From: Aphrocallistes beatrix
Taxonomy: Eukaryota > Porifera > Hexactinellida > Sceptrulophora > Aphrocallistidae
DNA length: 64,000 nucleotides
Direction: 5' to 3'
Assembly (NCBI GenBank): GCA_963281255.1
Contig: OY725490.1
Location: forward strand, 6,448,001 to 6,512,000
Shown here: positions 19,906-31,866 of the stretch, piece after piece
Layout: every line of letters begins with the position of its first letter
Position numbering within the stretch: the stretch's first letter is position 1
Notes under the pieces: model-generated
Database searches by the model: none
Told to the model about the DNA's origin: nothing
The model's input: the letters and a program-made list of their open reading frames with translations, nothing else
Program-made: the position numbers and the translations under genes

Positions 19906-21240
19906 ATGAAGATTGGTCGTGCAAAGTACTGTCTATGGAAGCTAATAGCAGTGATATGCATTGTTTTTGCATGGGTTGCAACGCTAGCTCCTTATGCTAG
20001 TCCTGTCTACACTAAACTAATTCCTGCACCTAACATTTCTCAGAACGGACTTCTTCTTGAAAAGTTGAACTTATCAAACGTGACTGTACTGTGTCCGGAT
20101 CCATTCATATATTCTGCAGGGAAACAGTTGTGTCAGGTGAAGTGTGGGACTGCATTTCTGGGTTATGATCATTACTCAAAAAGATGCCTCTACACCATAG
20201 TTGGAATTATCAACATTGTGATTTCTGTTGCTGCTTTTATCCGCATTATTAAAATACGGAAAGAACTCAAGTTCGAGCACCACCCAATCTTTATTGGAGT
20301 CATTGTCAATCTGATTCAGTCCTTCGTCATAGGCATTCCTGACATAATTGGAAGCGACATCTTCTATTGTGAGAATAAGGACATTGACTTTGATTTCCTG
20401 AATGAGAATCCTCCTATACAACTCCACATAATCGGTGCGTTGGTTTCACTATTAGGTATCTCGAACAGATTGTGGTTCATCATGGCTATTGCATTGATCT
20501 TTCTCTCAGTTAGCTTCCCATTGAAGGATTTATTCAGACCGAGACGTAACAGAATCGTGATCGGGATAGTTGAGATAGCGGTATGTTTCGTGTATCCTTT
20601 GGTCGGTGCGCTTTCCGCTTTCATTCCATTCTCAGGATACAGGCTTTCTGATAGTGTGTTGCTACCGGTTCATACCAACCGAACTCTTGGTACTATTTTC
20701 AGCTACGCACCTCATTTGTTAATAAGTGCTGTGACAATCACTATTATTGTTCTGATAATATACAAGATTCACAGCAAACTTCAAAATGGTTCGGATGAAA
20801 CTGGGAAGAAACAATCTATGAACCCTCTTGAGAAACGACTCCTGCTTTTCTCTTTCATTTACTTCATTTTGATAGCTATAATATGCCTCTTTTTAATAAC
20901 CAACTCTATAAGGCAGAACCGTCTTGAACATGAACTAAATGATTTTTTTGCAATGCTTACACTACGGAGTCCATATAACTCATATGCTACTGATTCGTCT
21001 TCTATGTTGAATCAAACTTTAACTTTACTCACCCCTGAAGATCAGCTGTTAGTACAGGACAGAATTATGCCATTCCTTTTCCAGATTAATGGTATGGCAA
21101 TTCGAATAATGTTCATTTTTGTACTGCCGGTTCTTTCCTTTCCTGATATACGATGTATAAAGAAAGTCAAAACGAACCGATTAGATATACCCAAGCCTTC
21201 TTATAAACCCACAACTGTTGCATCTACAGGGATTGTCTAG
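19906..21240 (+). CDS. Frizzled-like seven-helix receptor without CRD, paralog 2
   Basis: 444 residues, ATG at 19906, 2.3 kb downstream of paralog 1 in the same orientation. Same architecture: first helix, cysteine-containing short ectodomain (about 64-93), seven helices, short tail. To about residue 205 it follows paralog 1 almost exactly. From there to about residue 305 (LFRPRRNRIVIGIVEIAVCF through HSKLQNGSDETGKK) it follows paralog 3 instead, and its C-terminus is private (ends KPTTVASTGIV). This mosaic pattern indicates gene conversion among the three copies. Function inferred only from fold: a G-protein-coupled-receptor-like sensor of unknown ligand. Confidence 0.55.
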   Translation: MKIGRAKYCLWKLIAVICIVFAWVATLAPYASPVYTKLIPAPNISQNGLLLEKLNLSNVTVLCPDPFIYSAGKQLCQVKCGTAFLGYDHYSKRCLYTIVGIINIVISVAAFIRIIKIRKELKFEHHPIFIGVIVNLIQSFVIGIPDIIGSDIFYCENKDIDFDFLNENPPIQLHIIGALVSLLGISNRLWFIMAIALIFLSVSFPLKDLFRPRRNRIVIGIVEIAVCFVYPLVGALSAFIPFSGYRLSDSVLLPVHTNRTLGTIFSYAPHLLISAVTITIIVLIIYKIHSKLQNGSDETGKKQSMNPLEKRLLLFSFIYFILIAIICLFLITNSIRQNRLEHELNDFFAMLTLRSPYNSYATDSSSMLNQTLTLLTPEDQLLVQDRIMPFLFQINGMAIRIMFIFVLPVLSFPDIRCIKKVKTNRLDIPKPSYKPTTVASTGIV

Positions 21241-21852
21241 CATCATGATGTACATTATTTATTTTATCGTAGATTCTTATATTGTTATTACTATATTTGT
21301 CTTTTAAATTGTTATAATACAGTCTCTTTAACTTAAATTATTTTATTAGTGAAAAGGGAAAAAACAATAAATCTCCAAACTATTCCGTAAATCAATTGAC
21401 CATACGCATTATTTCGCAAAATTAATTTTTAATGTATTTTTGGAAAAATACAAAATTTCAAATATACACTAGCATTACAACTAAATGTATTAATATCTGT
21501 ATTAGTAAAATGCTACAATTATTCTGATACTCGCTACGTGCTAGGTTTATTAATCTGTGAATTATAATTTTTAATTCAGTTTGTAAATTTGATTTTAACT
21601 GGTTCCTGAGGAACTTGTATAGACGAACCCAACCCAGTGTTAGACTTTTTACTTTTCTCCTTTGTAACTTAATTCGATTCCCTTACTTGTAAAAACTAAA
21701 ATCAATTTTTGGTCATAAATAATTTCATGTTACAAGTTCAATATTCAAAGTACTCACTATAATACTAAGTTTCAGGTTGAGTCTGTACAAATAAGGACGT
21801 ACGTAACGCAGTCAGTAGTTCATCCGGTTGTAAAAATTGCTATTTACTTAAA
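21241..21852. other. Intergenic AT-rich sequence
   Basis: 3' flank of receptor paralog 2 and of the opposing BTG/Tob gene. No other feature seen. Confidence 0.4.
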
Positions 21853-22335
21853 TTATGCGCATTTGCAAAATTTGATGTATTTTTTCTTATATCTTTTGCA
21901 TGATATAAAAGACTGAGTAAAATTCTCAAGAACATTTGATCCAGGCCAGAGCATTCGGATGCTACTTGAAGAGTTCTCTATCTTAAAATATGGAATTATT
22001 TTCTTGTTATCTTTGAAGGCATAATGGACTTGATTTGGGTCAATCCATATGGTGAATTCCGGTAAATAGCACAAGATTTTCTGTCCATTTGTAGCCTTGG
22101 CTGCTTTGATTAATAGAGGATCCATCTGACAGTCAGTCACTTGAAGGGATCTAAAACCGCTTCCTCTGGCAGTTTCTCCTGGATACCAGTGGTGGTCATA
22201 TTTTCTAAATAAAAGAACTTCTAATTTGTAGAGAAATTTAAGAAAATGTTGAGTGTCGACTTCATGAATAAATTTATTTGAGATTAAAAATATCCTTTGG
22301 ATTAATTTCATTGATTCCCTAATTTCTAATTTCAT
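21853..22335 (-). CDS. BTG/Tob antiproliferative family protein
   Basis: 160 residues, ATG at 22335. The two hallmark boxes are both present. Box A begins at YDHHWYPGETARGSGFRSL (46-64) and continues to CQMDPLLIKAA (69-79). Box B is LPEFTIWIDPNQVHYAF (91-107). BTG/Tob proteins bind the CAF1 (CNOT7/8) deadenylase of the CCR4-NOT complex and promote mRNA deadenylation and growth arrest. Box A/B residues W50, Y51 and the LPxxxxxWxDPxxV core that contact CAF1 are conserved. The C-terminal ~50 residues are short and basic (RYKKKYIKFCKC), closer in size to BTG1/2 than to Tob, without a PAM2 motif. Single exon, complete. Confidence 0.85.
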   Translation of the reverse strand: MKLEIRESMKLIQRIFLISNKFIHEVDTQHFLKFLYKLEVLLFRKYDHHWYPGETARGSGFRSLQVTDCQMDPLLIKAAKATNGQKILCYLPEFTIWIDPNQVHYAFKDNKKIIPYFKIENSSSSIRMLWPGSNVLENFTQSFISCKRYKKKYIKFCKCA

Positions 22336-23188
22336 TTTCGGTAATAAAAAAAGTATTTGCGTTTCAGAACTCGAATTACCCTTTTAACATTTATTCTCAC
22401 CCTTTCTTTACGCATATAGTATCTAGGAAATTGATTGGACAGTACCTCAAATACTTTTCTATCATATTTATATTGCAGCTTTTGTAAAGAGATAATATAA
22501 ATTCACTTGGTATATATGGTGCGAGGTCGTTTGTCCAAAATACCGAATAATTTAATATCTAAATTCGATTAATTCGATTGTTAAAACAATCTAATTTACG
22601 TAGCTGCACTGTTACATGATAAACTCTTAACTTGCAGAGTACATTTGATTACTAATGATAATTAATTCCAAGAAGACTTAATAAATGCCAGAGATCATTC
22701 AAGTGAATTTTGACAATAAAATTCAAAACTTATAATTCGTATCGATTGGCAATATAAGTATTCCCTCTACCTCTGATACCTTATTATCCATAAATAGCTA
22801 TGTGATATAGTTACAAATTGTAAATGAACTTTTTGATAATGATATGAAGGATTTATTGAAAGATTGTTACTCGGTTAATTTATTCATTAATTATGGGCAA
22901 GTTTCTGTTCATACGAGCTGAATCCTCAGAAGACACTTGAGTATTCAGTATAATATTCACAATAAGTTTATTAGTGGTAAAGTCAAGTATTATTTCATTG
23001 ATTATTCATGATGCCACGCACAGCATGTGAATAGAAAATGCTTGACAATATTCTACCTCGATAAATGATATTATACCATTGCTTATATATGCTTATGTGA
23101 GGCTATTATGACTTAGTGTTTTTTTGGTAGGTATAAAACCTCGTCTGAAAATCAATTGATTAGAAATAGTATCCTGAAATTATCACTG
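22336..23188. other. Divergent intergenic region (BTG / PCGF)
   Basis: About 850 bp between two genes transcribed away from each other, so it must hold both promoters. AT-rich; no specific element identified. Confidence 0.4.
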
Positions 23189-23926
23189 ATGCATCACCAA
23201 CTTAGCCTATCAGAGATAAATCAACTAATAACTTGTCCCTTATGCCAGGGCTACATTATCGACGCAACAACCATTAGTGAATGTCTGCATGCTTTCTGTA
23301 AGAGTTGCATTGTCAAGTTCCTGGAAAGTAATTTTCACTGTCCAGTGTGTAAATCAATTATTCATTCAGCTGAACCGACCCGCTATCTGATTCACGACCC
23401 GTCTCTTCAAGACATCGTGTATAAACTAGTTCCAGACCTGTATCGCAGTGAGTGTAAACGTGTACAGCAATTTTGTGAGGAGAACGACCTGGATCTAGCC
23501 TCACAGGATACTCTCCCTCTTCTCTCGCTAATGGACCTTCCGAAGATTGTAAAAGCCTATGACTTGAATTCTCCCAGTAACAAGTATCGAAGATTCGACC
23601 AGCAAGTTGGAATGTGTTTAGATTACGTTCCGAAACAGGTGTCAAGACTGACTAAAGCTTCAAAACGCGCTGCAACTACACCGAAATCGTCTGAATACAC
23701 TTTAAAACGTAAATACGTGTGTTGTTCTTATAAAGCTACTGTCCTGCAAGTTAAAAAATTTGTCAAAACAAAGCTCAGTCTTCCTGAGACAACTGAAATA
23801 ACGTTGTGTTGTGAGACAGAGGAACTGCTTAATGACAAGTTAACGTTAGAGGAGATTTGTATCACTCGCTGGCGCTATCGAGTGATCCCATTGATGCTCA
23901 ATTACAGCTTTTCTATTGATGTATGA
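23189..23926 (+). CDS. PCGF: Polycomb group RING finger protein (PCGF3/5-like)
   Basis: 245 residues from the ATG at 23189; the open frame extends 33 bases upstream but without ATG. Residues 14-56 form a C3HC4 RING: CPLC, then CLHAFCKSCIVKF and CPVC. This is followed by the family's HDPSLQDIVYKLVPDLYRSE (about 69-88). The C-terminal RAWUL domain (170-245) includes YKATVLQVKKFVKTKLSL and ITRWRYRVIPLMLNYS. PCGF proteins pair with RING1 in PRC1 to monoubiquitinate histone H2A; the RAWUL fold binds BCOR or polyhomeotic-type partners. The RFDQQVGMCL stretch before RAWUL resembles the DEQVSICLE of PCGF3/5 more than BMI1 or PCGF1. Single exon, complete. Confidence 0.88.
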   Translation: MHHQLSLSEINQLITCPLCQGYIIDATTISECLHAFCKSCIVKFLESNFHCPVCKSIIHSAEPTRYLIHDPSLQDIVYKLVPDLYRSECKRVQQFCEENDLDLASQDTLPLLSLMDLPKIVKAYDLNSPSNKYRRFDQQVGMCLDYVPKQVSRLTKASKRAATTPKSSEYTLKRKYVCCSYKATVLQVKKFVKTKLSLPETTEITLCCETEELLNDKLTLEEICITRWRYRVIPLMLNYSFSIDV

Positions 23927-26190
23927 CATTGCATGCGTTTAAAATTTTTAAAAACTATGTACACAGAATATCAATTTAAGTATCTCTTGGTAGTTTTAAA
24001 TTTTGGTGAATAACTAATTCAGATACTTGAGAGTGATAATTTCCGAATATCTCTTAAATTCCTTAAAATCGAATTTACCGTTACGGAATTTAAATGTTTA
24101 CAAATATAATCTCAGTGTTTCATCAAATAAACTAAAACTTACGAATGCCATAATATTTCTCGATAGAATACGACCTGTCTTGAGCAGATTATGTGTTGAA
24201 TACGTTTCCCTCTACACAACTGTTCTATCAATAATCCTTTTGGATCTAGATCAAAATTTACCCAAAAAATACGTATTATACTTTTTAAGTTAACACATAT
24301 TACTAGAGAGTCAGCAAATTTATTTACTGGAGCAAAATTAAATCCTTAATTTCCCCTAAAATCTTTAATTAACCCTTTCTAGCAAATATTAATAATCCAT
24401 GTCATATTATTTCTTAGGGAGTGATTCTCCAGGTTTTACTTTATAGTAATTCTAGGTTAATTAAGCTTTTTCAATTCAAGTTCATTTTATTGTTTTAGCG
24501 TTATAATGATACTATTAATAAGGGATGATTTATGCAAAATTATTTCCAATGAATTTCCTTTTAACATTTAGTGTTTTCTGAAGTAGTTTTTCTGGTTATC
24601 TTGTGAAATTAGAGCTATAAATTTTAGTTCTTTGAATGTGTAATTCATATATTCATTTTCATTAGTGAAATATTATACATGCAAGTGATTTATAATGAGC
24701 CAATGAATACTCCTTAGCTTGAAGTAGAATGAGCTCAAATTCTTATAGAAATTGCATGTGAGAACAAGAATATATTATTGCTTTTGGTTGGCGTTCATTC
24801 TCTTAACTTTATACTAATGGTCAACCTAATGTACAATCACATATCAAGCAAAGCACCTGACTGGGAACGCGATACGGTCAGATGAATACATCTGAACACA
24901 AAGTGGGATAATTTAATATTCAAATTATGAATTTGACCCGAGAGCAATTGTTTGCATATGTTGGTTTTGTGATCTTGTTGATACAAACATATGCACCACC
25001 TAGATGATGATGTACAAATACGAGATAAAGGAAACAAATCTAGTAAATGGTTAGTTGACACAATAGTCAATTATTATGGTGTCATCACCTTATGGTCATC
25101 CCACCCGAAAATAGACAAAACAATTACTTTGCATGCTAATTGTGAACGTGTGTAGAAAATCTCCCGAAATTAAATCCAGATTATTTTAATTGACCTTAAA
25201 ATCCTGTGTATTTTCAACTACTCAGAAACATTTCCACGCAAACATTGGTCTTGATATGCTTATGGCATACTAGTAGCATATGTATTAATATTTTATTAAG
25301 TAGTCAAAATAACCCACGTATCCTTTGTATAAATTATGTGCAACTAACACAACAATCATGTTCTTCAACGAGCTTATTTAATGTTTATTCAAATGATTAA
25401 ACTTGGGAAGTATAGTTTTTTTCAATTATGTTTGAACCAATGTTGTCTATTATACTATTAATTTCAAAATAATTGTTGTTTTTTTTAGAAAATTGATATT
25501 TTAATAAAGCTTCAGGGACAAGCAAATTTTGTCAAAAACAACTTCTTATATTAAATCATAAAGTTATTAGTTCATCTTAAAAAGAAGATTCATTCCAAAC
25601 ATATACATATATGTCATTATATAATGCAGTATAATATTGTATGAAGTCCAGGGTTCATATCAGTACTCAACGCCTGCAAATTTGTTCACGAGTTCTGCAA
25701 TTGAGAACAAATAACGTCACAGTTATTTATTTTTAAGTTCTATAATAACTTTAAGGGCACTTGCACGTACCGTTACTATTAATACATTATTTACACAAGA
25801 TCCCACACTGAGAGATTTCAACATTCTTTAATTTCCTGAATAAAGCTAACTATTCTGCCTGATCTAGCTGCTACATATGTAATTGCTATTCATAACGTTG
25901 AGGGAGAGCGAAATATTTAAATTGAAGCATTCATAAGAATTTCCCAACCTTGTAGTGAGAAATCCTGATTAGTATCTATTTCAGTTCAGTTGCGCACTTA
26001 ATATTTAATAATAATTAAGCAGGTGTTTTGACTAGATGAGTAAATACATAAATATTCCTGACTGAAAATCATCATTTGATTTAAGGATAAATAAACTTTT
26101 TCTAATTCAAGACAATGTTAGGACATCACCATTCTAAAATATACACGTATACACCCGCCTACATCTACAGGAATTCTATCAGCGAGCTTA
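23927..26190. other. Large gene-poor AT-rich region
   Basis: 2.2 kb without a frame I would support. The short open frames here have no protein-like composition. No inverted repeat of note was seen. Confidence 0.45.
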
Positions 26191-27675
26191 TCAAACTAAT
26201 TTTCCCTTACACCCTACTCCATGGCAATCTGGGTAAGGAAAGGTATTCGGTACAATATTGACCTGAGTAGACAGTTGGAGTATATGGAGTTTCCCGTTCA
26301 TATGCAGTTCGTACGTCGCCTCCAAAAAGCACCCACTCCACCCCACTGTAGGAACATCAATCTCCCCTCTATAAGTGAGATACCCTTGGTGATTGGCTTC
26401 CTTCTTCTTCCATAGGATTAACTGTGGGGTTGGGTTGTTGGGATCAGGACCTGCTATCAGTCGGAAATCCCTCTTAGGATTATTTGGCAAAGTGTTGGCC
26501 TGCCATAGAACAACATCTATAGGCTTCACGTTGGTGTTGAAGATTACCCTAGCTAAAGTTTGATCATTTTCAAATTTCCAGCTAACCTCCGGAAGTTTGT
26601 GATGTGTGAAAACGCTAACCAGAAACGCGCTTATATCTTCTATTGCACCTAAGACGTGTCCTGTAAGTGAGTGCTCTGCATTCGGGAGCATCTTAATGTA
26701 CTTGGGTCCAGGTAATTTGTCCCAGAAGTAGTAATTGTCATCCGGCATTAAGAACTCATCTCCACACGTGTTGATGACTAGGATGGACAAGTTACTGCGC
26801 TTGTAACGATCAAAGTACGCGTAAGGGTCTACAATCTGAAACAGTTCTGCAGTTTCAGGTGTATCTAAATTCTCAGTGACATTTGCATTGAAATAATCTT
26901 TAAATGCAAACGTCCAACCATCATAGGCTCTATACATATGATGGAGTACAGGTAGAGCATTTAGCACGTCGAGAACGATGGGAACAATCGCGACGATACG
27001 CGTATCCACCAAGGCAGATGTCCAGGTTGTCCAACCCCTTTTCGAAGCACCAGCCACTCCGAATCGTTGTATATTCAAGCCATACATCTTCCTAATGACC
27101 TCTGTGATTGTGTCCATAGCGCGTACGACTGCTTTTGTCATTGGCAATCGAGCTAGGTATTCTGGCTCACTCGTGTTTTGGATGAAATGTTTCCAGGTGT
27201 AAGCGATTAATGCGTCTTCCGTACGTCGCTTTTTATCCGGGTCTTCTGAAAAGTAGATTGGTTGATTGGGGATTTGTTTCAGATTGGCAGTGATAGCGTT
27301 GGTAGATAAAGCCAGGAGTGAACAGAATTCAACTTCTTGGTCTTTAATTCCAGGGAGACTGTCCCCGTTGTGTCCAGCTCCCACATATATCCCTGCGAAG
27401 TCATCAGTATCTCTCTTTTCGGGTACGATTATGGTCAGATAATGGTACCATTCTGACTGGCTCACCAACTTCTCATTGAGCCATGTTTGTGAAGTCATGT
27501 TAATAACGTATTGCGTGAACAACCCATCTATCACGTTTATCTCCTTTATCTCATATTTGTACGAGTCATCTTTTTTGTTGACATAATCATCTAGCGGGGT
27601 GCTAGATGTTTGGATCAACAAGATTACAAAACTAGCAAACAATAGGTCCCCAGTAAATTTCATAATTTGAATCAT
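26191..27675 (-). CDS. Secreted PhoPQ-activated-protein-type alpha/beta hydrolase
   Basis: 494 residues; ATG at 27675, with a second ATG at 27663 placed directly before a classic signal peptide (about 5-25). Family landmarks: WYHYLTIIVP (76-85), YVGAGHNGDS (97-106), nucleophile elbow GVAGASKRGW with Ser211, an acid candidate in GDEFLMPDD (Asp306 or Asp312) and His335 in NAEHSL. These match the PhoPQ-activated pathogenicity-related (PqaA-type) family, known from bacteria, Dictyostelium and a scatter of invertebrates, whose substrate is not established. The C-terminal third (about 365-480) looks like a beta-sandwich appendix. Several N-x-S/T sites suit secretion. Single exon; codon use does not look foreign. 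Confidence 0.85.
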   Translation of the reverse strand: MIQIMKFTGDLLFASFVILLIQTSSTPLDDYVNKKDDSYKYEIKEINVIDGLFTQYVINMTSQTWLNEKLVSQSEWYHYLTIIVPEKRDTDDFAGIYVGAGHNGDSLPGIKDQEVEFCSLLALSTNAITANLKQIPNQPIYFSEDPDKKRRTEDALIAYTWKHFIQNTSEPEYLARLPMTKAVVRAMDTITEVIRKMYGLNIQRFGVAGASKRGWTTWTSALVDTRIVAIVPIVLDVLNALPVLHHMYRAYDGWTFAFKDYFNANVTENLDTPETAELFQIVDPYAYFDRYKRSNLSILVINTCGDEFLMPDDNYYFWDKLPGPKYIKMLPNAEHSLTGHVLGAIEDISAFLVSVFTHHKLPEVSWKFENDQTLARVIFNTNVKPIDVVLWQANTLPNNPKRDFRLIAGPDPNNPTPQLILWKKKEANHQGYLTYRGEIDVPTVGWSGCFLEATYELHMNGKLHILQLSTQVNIVPNTFPYPDCHGVGCKGKLV

Positions 27676-29136
27676 AGATTAGCCTCACGTTGATATGTAT
27701 TATTAATCTGATATCGCCTATCCAGGTCAGGTGGTAGGTTTGATATCTGATAGTACATTTGATATGACCCTTATTAAACGAAGTCAAGATAATCAATGCA
27801 AAACATAGAGCAATACGTAGTATCATCTTGTTCACGTGTATTCTACTTCTAAAATTTGAATATTTAGTCAATCATATTTAAATCTCTTACATAATTCACA
27901 ATTGAAACTAAATTAAATTGAATTTTACTCTTTCAAATGAGTAAAGCTAACTTTTAAAGTTGTATGGTTAATTAGAGATCGTAAGGAATATATTGCAAGT
28001 GGATATGGCAACCACTTCTTAAAAGTATTATACTTGTAATAACTTTGAAGTATCAAAGAAAAGTACTTTAATTATGCTCCTCGTAGAAAGTTGTTGATTG
28101 TCCAGAAGTATCTATCTACATTCTACCAACTACCCACCATAAGCTCGAAAGTAGTTAGAACCTGCTGCAGTTATGTTTCTAGTTATAAACTATCTTTGTT
28201 TATTTTTATTCATTACATCATAAAAGATTTATATTTATAAGTTTTGAATTCACCTTTATCTCTTATTTTTAAAAATTACACTGAACATTTACTTAATTTT
28301 ATATATTTTAAAGTACAGTTCAATAAAATTGTGTTTAAGAATAGTTGATTATTTTGAAATTTTGTCGAGTTTCAACCATCTTCTAACAATAGTCTATCCT
28401 TATTTGAATCATATTCTTATATTTCCGAATTATGAACTTTTGTACTAATTTATTAGTCCAATTGGTTTTGTCAGTTTTGTCCGGTTTTAACCAGGTTTTG
28501 TCTACTGTTAATGTTCAAAACCCAACTCTCTGAAACCAATTGTCCAATTTAGAAAAATGCAATTTCTACATACGCGAACTCTCTCTATATATACGTATTA
28601 TAAAATATTTCGCACTACCCGACATATCAATGACTTCAAAGATGAAATTTTTCTAAGATCTCTGATTCATAGATACGTCTGCGATCTGATTCTGCGAAAT
28701 AGAATGCATTAATTCGTATAAAATTGGTAGAAAGACCCTAGGGCGTGGACGTACGCATGTTGTACATTTCGCGCACGACAATTACATCTAAAGAAATAAT
28801 CATTTACTTTTGAAATTGAATCCTGTCAATGTACATAATGAACTATCTCTGGATATAACGAAATATTAGGATAGCTATTAGAACTAAATTCCTCTTCATG
28901 GAAAAAAACTGAGGTCATAACAAAACCCCACTTATAATAATTAAAATCTGGCTTTGTTATAACAGAAGTTGACTGTATATTGCAAAACTATATATTTTCA
29001 CACCTCAAATCTGTTGAAATTCTTTGGAGTTGCAGGAATGTTCTCCTTGCCGACATACTTAACAGTTGCTACCGTTGAACTGAGATAACATCTTACTATT
29101 AGATATCCCGCATAATCTCCAGTTCAGTTCCTCTCA
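27676..29136. other. Divergent intergenic region (hydrolase / TLK)
   Basis: Must contain both promoters. A decayed TA-type miniature element may occupy about 28830-28978: its right end, GTTATAACAGAAGTTGACTG, is followed by TA, and a weakly similar inverted stretch lies near 28830-28865. Otherwise AT-rich sequence without genes. Confidence 0.4.
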
Positions 29137-31866
29137 ATGGAGACTCGCTACTCACCAGGTCCAGACAGTCCCCAGGTACTCGTGCACCCAGTGCAGACCT
29201 CTATTCCAGTGGGTCTGACCAACAACAACCATTCAGTGCTCGACAACACCGATCCTCAGAAGTTAGAGTTGTTGGAAGCAATTATGAAAGGGAATCCCGT
29301 TCCACACCAACAGCAGGACGCAAGCCTCCCAGGGACACAAGGGTACCAGTACTCACACCCCGGTTCTGGGTACATCGGGAGTCAGCCGTCACAAGGGTCC
29401 CAGAATGAAATGTCTCAGCAGAGCAATAGCTCTGGAATGAACAGATCCAGTCAAGGTATCATCCGAGTTTTATCCGTGTATTACCATGGATGTATATCTA
29501 GTCTAACAACCAATCTGATCCAACAGGAGATGATGTGGTGATACTGACCCAGAGCCAGTCATGTCCAGAAGTGCCAGCCACTCATAGCAACCATGGACAC
29601 AACTTCAGATCGACGAGGAAGCGGAAATACTCCGACTCAGACCAGCCTAACTCTCCTTCACAACCGCAGACCACTCCAAAGTCCAGAGCTTCTGGAAGCG
29701 TTCCCATCTCCTCCTACTTCCATTCTCTGAAAATACAGAAGAGCTGTGAAATGCCCCTCTCCCCCACCCTCCCATCTGCCTCGCTGCAGAAATGCGTGCA
29801 GACGGACTTGGGTCTGGACGGGGTGAGGGAGTTGGAGGAGCTGAGAAGTCGGAACTCAGAGCTCTCACACACAGCGGCACAGCTGACCCTCTTGTTGGAG
29901 GGGAAGGAGCGGGAGCTGTCGGTGATGCAGAACCGGCTGGACAAGTGTCACGTGGTTCTAAAGGAGATTCTGCTAGAGAGGTGTCGCCGTGAGAAGGAGG
30001 AGGCCATGGGCACGAGTCGGGCTAATAGGACACGGCTGGGGACTTTCTCCACTGAGAGACAAGGCGCTCACTTTATCGGTGAGTACTGATATTCTATATT
30101 TAAAACATTTCTTACGTATTCTCACCTTTTTGTGGGCATGCCTAATTTCCGGGACGGGACAGAAAAGGTACCTAATTTCCGGGACGGATCCCGTCCCGTC
30201 CCGGAAATTAGGCATGCCTTAATAGAATATTTTAAAAGCTGGGAGTAACCATGTTTTTCTCCATCATAATGGTATTTATTGTATGTATTTACTGTATCCG
30301 CAGAGACGTGGGTAGAAGGCAGTGCTTTTCAAGAACTGAACAAGAAAAGCTGTAATTTGGCGGTTCAAAAAGAGGATTTAGAGAAGCAGAAAAAACTCTT
30401 GGCTAAGAAAAAGTCTTCGTCTTCTGTTAGAACTACCAAAGCCGCTTCTGAATCTGAGTTCGCAACTCCACACAGACCTCCAATAGACTTGGATGAAGTG
30501 AGAAATTAAGTTTATTTATTTGTTTTTATTTATTTACATGTCTGTACAATATGACAGCTACACGAACAAGATGAAGTATTGACACTGAAGCGGTTGATGC
30601 TGAAGAAAGAAGAACAGGAGTTGCAGGTGGAGCAAGAGAAGTTGGAGAGGCAGCGCAATCTACACATCCGAGAAATGAAGCGAATCGTCCATGAGAGTGG
30701 ATCTCGCTTTAAGGATGGGACAATCCTACACAAACGCTACCTTCTTCTGCAGCTTATAGGTATAGCTCATCTCCTGTCTCCATCGTATATGGTGTGTATC
30801 AACTTGAGCCATGATAAACGCGGGACGTGGCGTTGAATTTCGCGGGACATGGCGGGACGCAATAGAAAAATATTATTTTACTCCAAAAAGCGGGACATAA
30901 TGGAGAAATTTCATGTAAAAATGGGACATTTAGCATATGAGTGTATAAAACAGATGTATTTATTCTGTTGACAATAAATATTCTGTATATTGTAGCATAG
31001 GCTGTTGACATAAATATGAATGAAATTATGTATTAGGTAAAGGAGGGTTTTCTGAAGTCCACAAAGTTTTTGATCTTCAAGAGATGCGCTTCGCCGCTTG
31101 CAAGATCCATCAGCTGCACAAAGACTGGAAGGAAGACAAGAAAGCCAACTACATCAAGCATTCCATTCGTGAGTATGAGATTCACAAGAAACTGGATAAC
31201 TCCCGAGTTGTCAAGTTCTACGACGTGTTCGAGGTAGACGATAACACATTCTGTACAGTACTGGAGTATGTAGATGGACACGATCTGGACTTCATTCTAA
31301 AACAGCAGAAATATTTATCAGAGCGAGAGGCTAAATCAGTTATAACACAGACAATGCGTGCGCTGAAATACCTCAACGAGATTAAACCTCCCATCATTCA
31401 CTACGATCTTAAGCCAGGCAACATCCTACTCGGGCCAGGGGATTCGGGCTGGGATATCAAACTTACAGACTTCGGTCTAAGCAAGGTTGTCGAGCAGGAG
31501 GGTCCTGAGGGGATGGAGCTGACGTCACAGGGTGCAGGGACCTATTGGTACCTCCCTCCAGAGTGCTTTGTCATCAGTAATGAGCCGCCTAAGATCAGTA
31601 GCAAGGTAGATGTGTGGTCAGTCGGGGTCATTTTCTACCAATGTTTATTCGGTCGAAAGCCATTTGGCAATGAACAATCGCAAGCGAGCATTCTTCAAGA
31701 AAACACGATTCTAAAGGCGACAGAAGTTACCTTTCCGGACAAAAGACCGGTAAGTAAGGAGGCGAAAGATTTCATCAGGCGATGCCTGACTTACAGAAAA
31801 GAGGAGAGGCCTGACATCCTCACTCTCTCCGTCGACCCATACCTGAAAGCTCAAAAAAATAAATGA
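29137..31866 (+). CDS. TLK: Tousled-like kinase, five exons
   Basis: Exons 29137-29455, 29527-30078, 30304-30497, 30558-30759 and 31037-31866; all junctions are GT-AG and phases join to a 698-residue frame. Introns are 71, 225, 60 and 277 bp; the 225-bp one carries a palindromic mobile element (30134-30218). Residues about 215-400 are coiled coil ([19 protein letters not shown] and the [14 protein letters not shown] helix). The kinase domain follows: GKGGFSEV loop, Lys in [20 protein letters not shown] catalytic loop, TDFGLSK, and APE-equivalent PPEC. The tail is very short. TLKs phosphorylate the histone chaperone ASF1 and act in S-phase chromatin assembly and DNA repair; the coiled coil drives dimerisation and activation. 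The N-terminal ~100 residues are Gln/Ser/Pro-rich, as in animal TLKs. Clear orthologue. Confidence 0.93.
30134..30218. mobile_element. Short copy of the CTAATTTCCGGGACGGGA foldback family inside TLK intron 2
   Basis: 85-bp palindrome whose ends GGGCATGCCTAATTTCCGGG match those of 7134-7422. Two internal units face inverted units with an almost null loop (GGATCCCGTCCC). I see no clear target duplication. Confidence 0.75.

Noticed and set aside
24027-24293. 88-codon frame downstream of PCGF
   Set aside because: No ATG at its start, low-complexity Leu/Ser/Ile composition, AT-rich surroundings.
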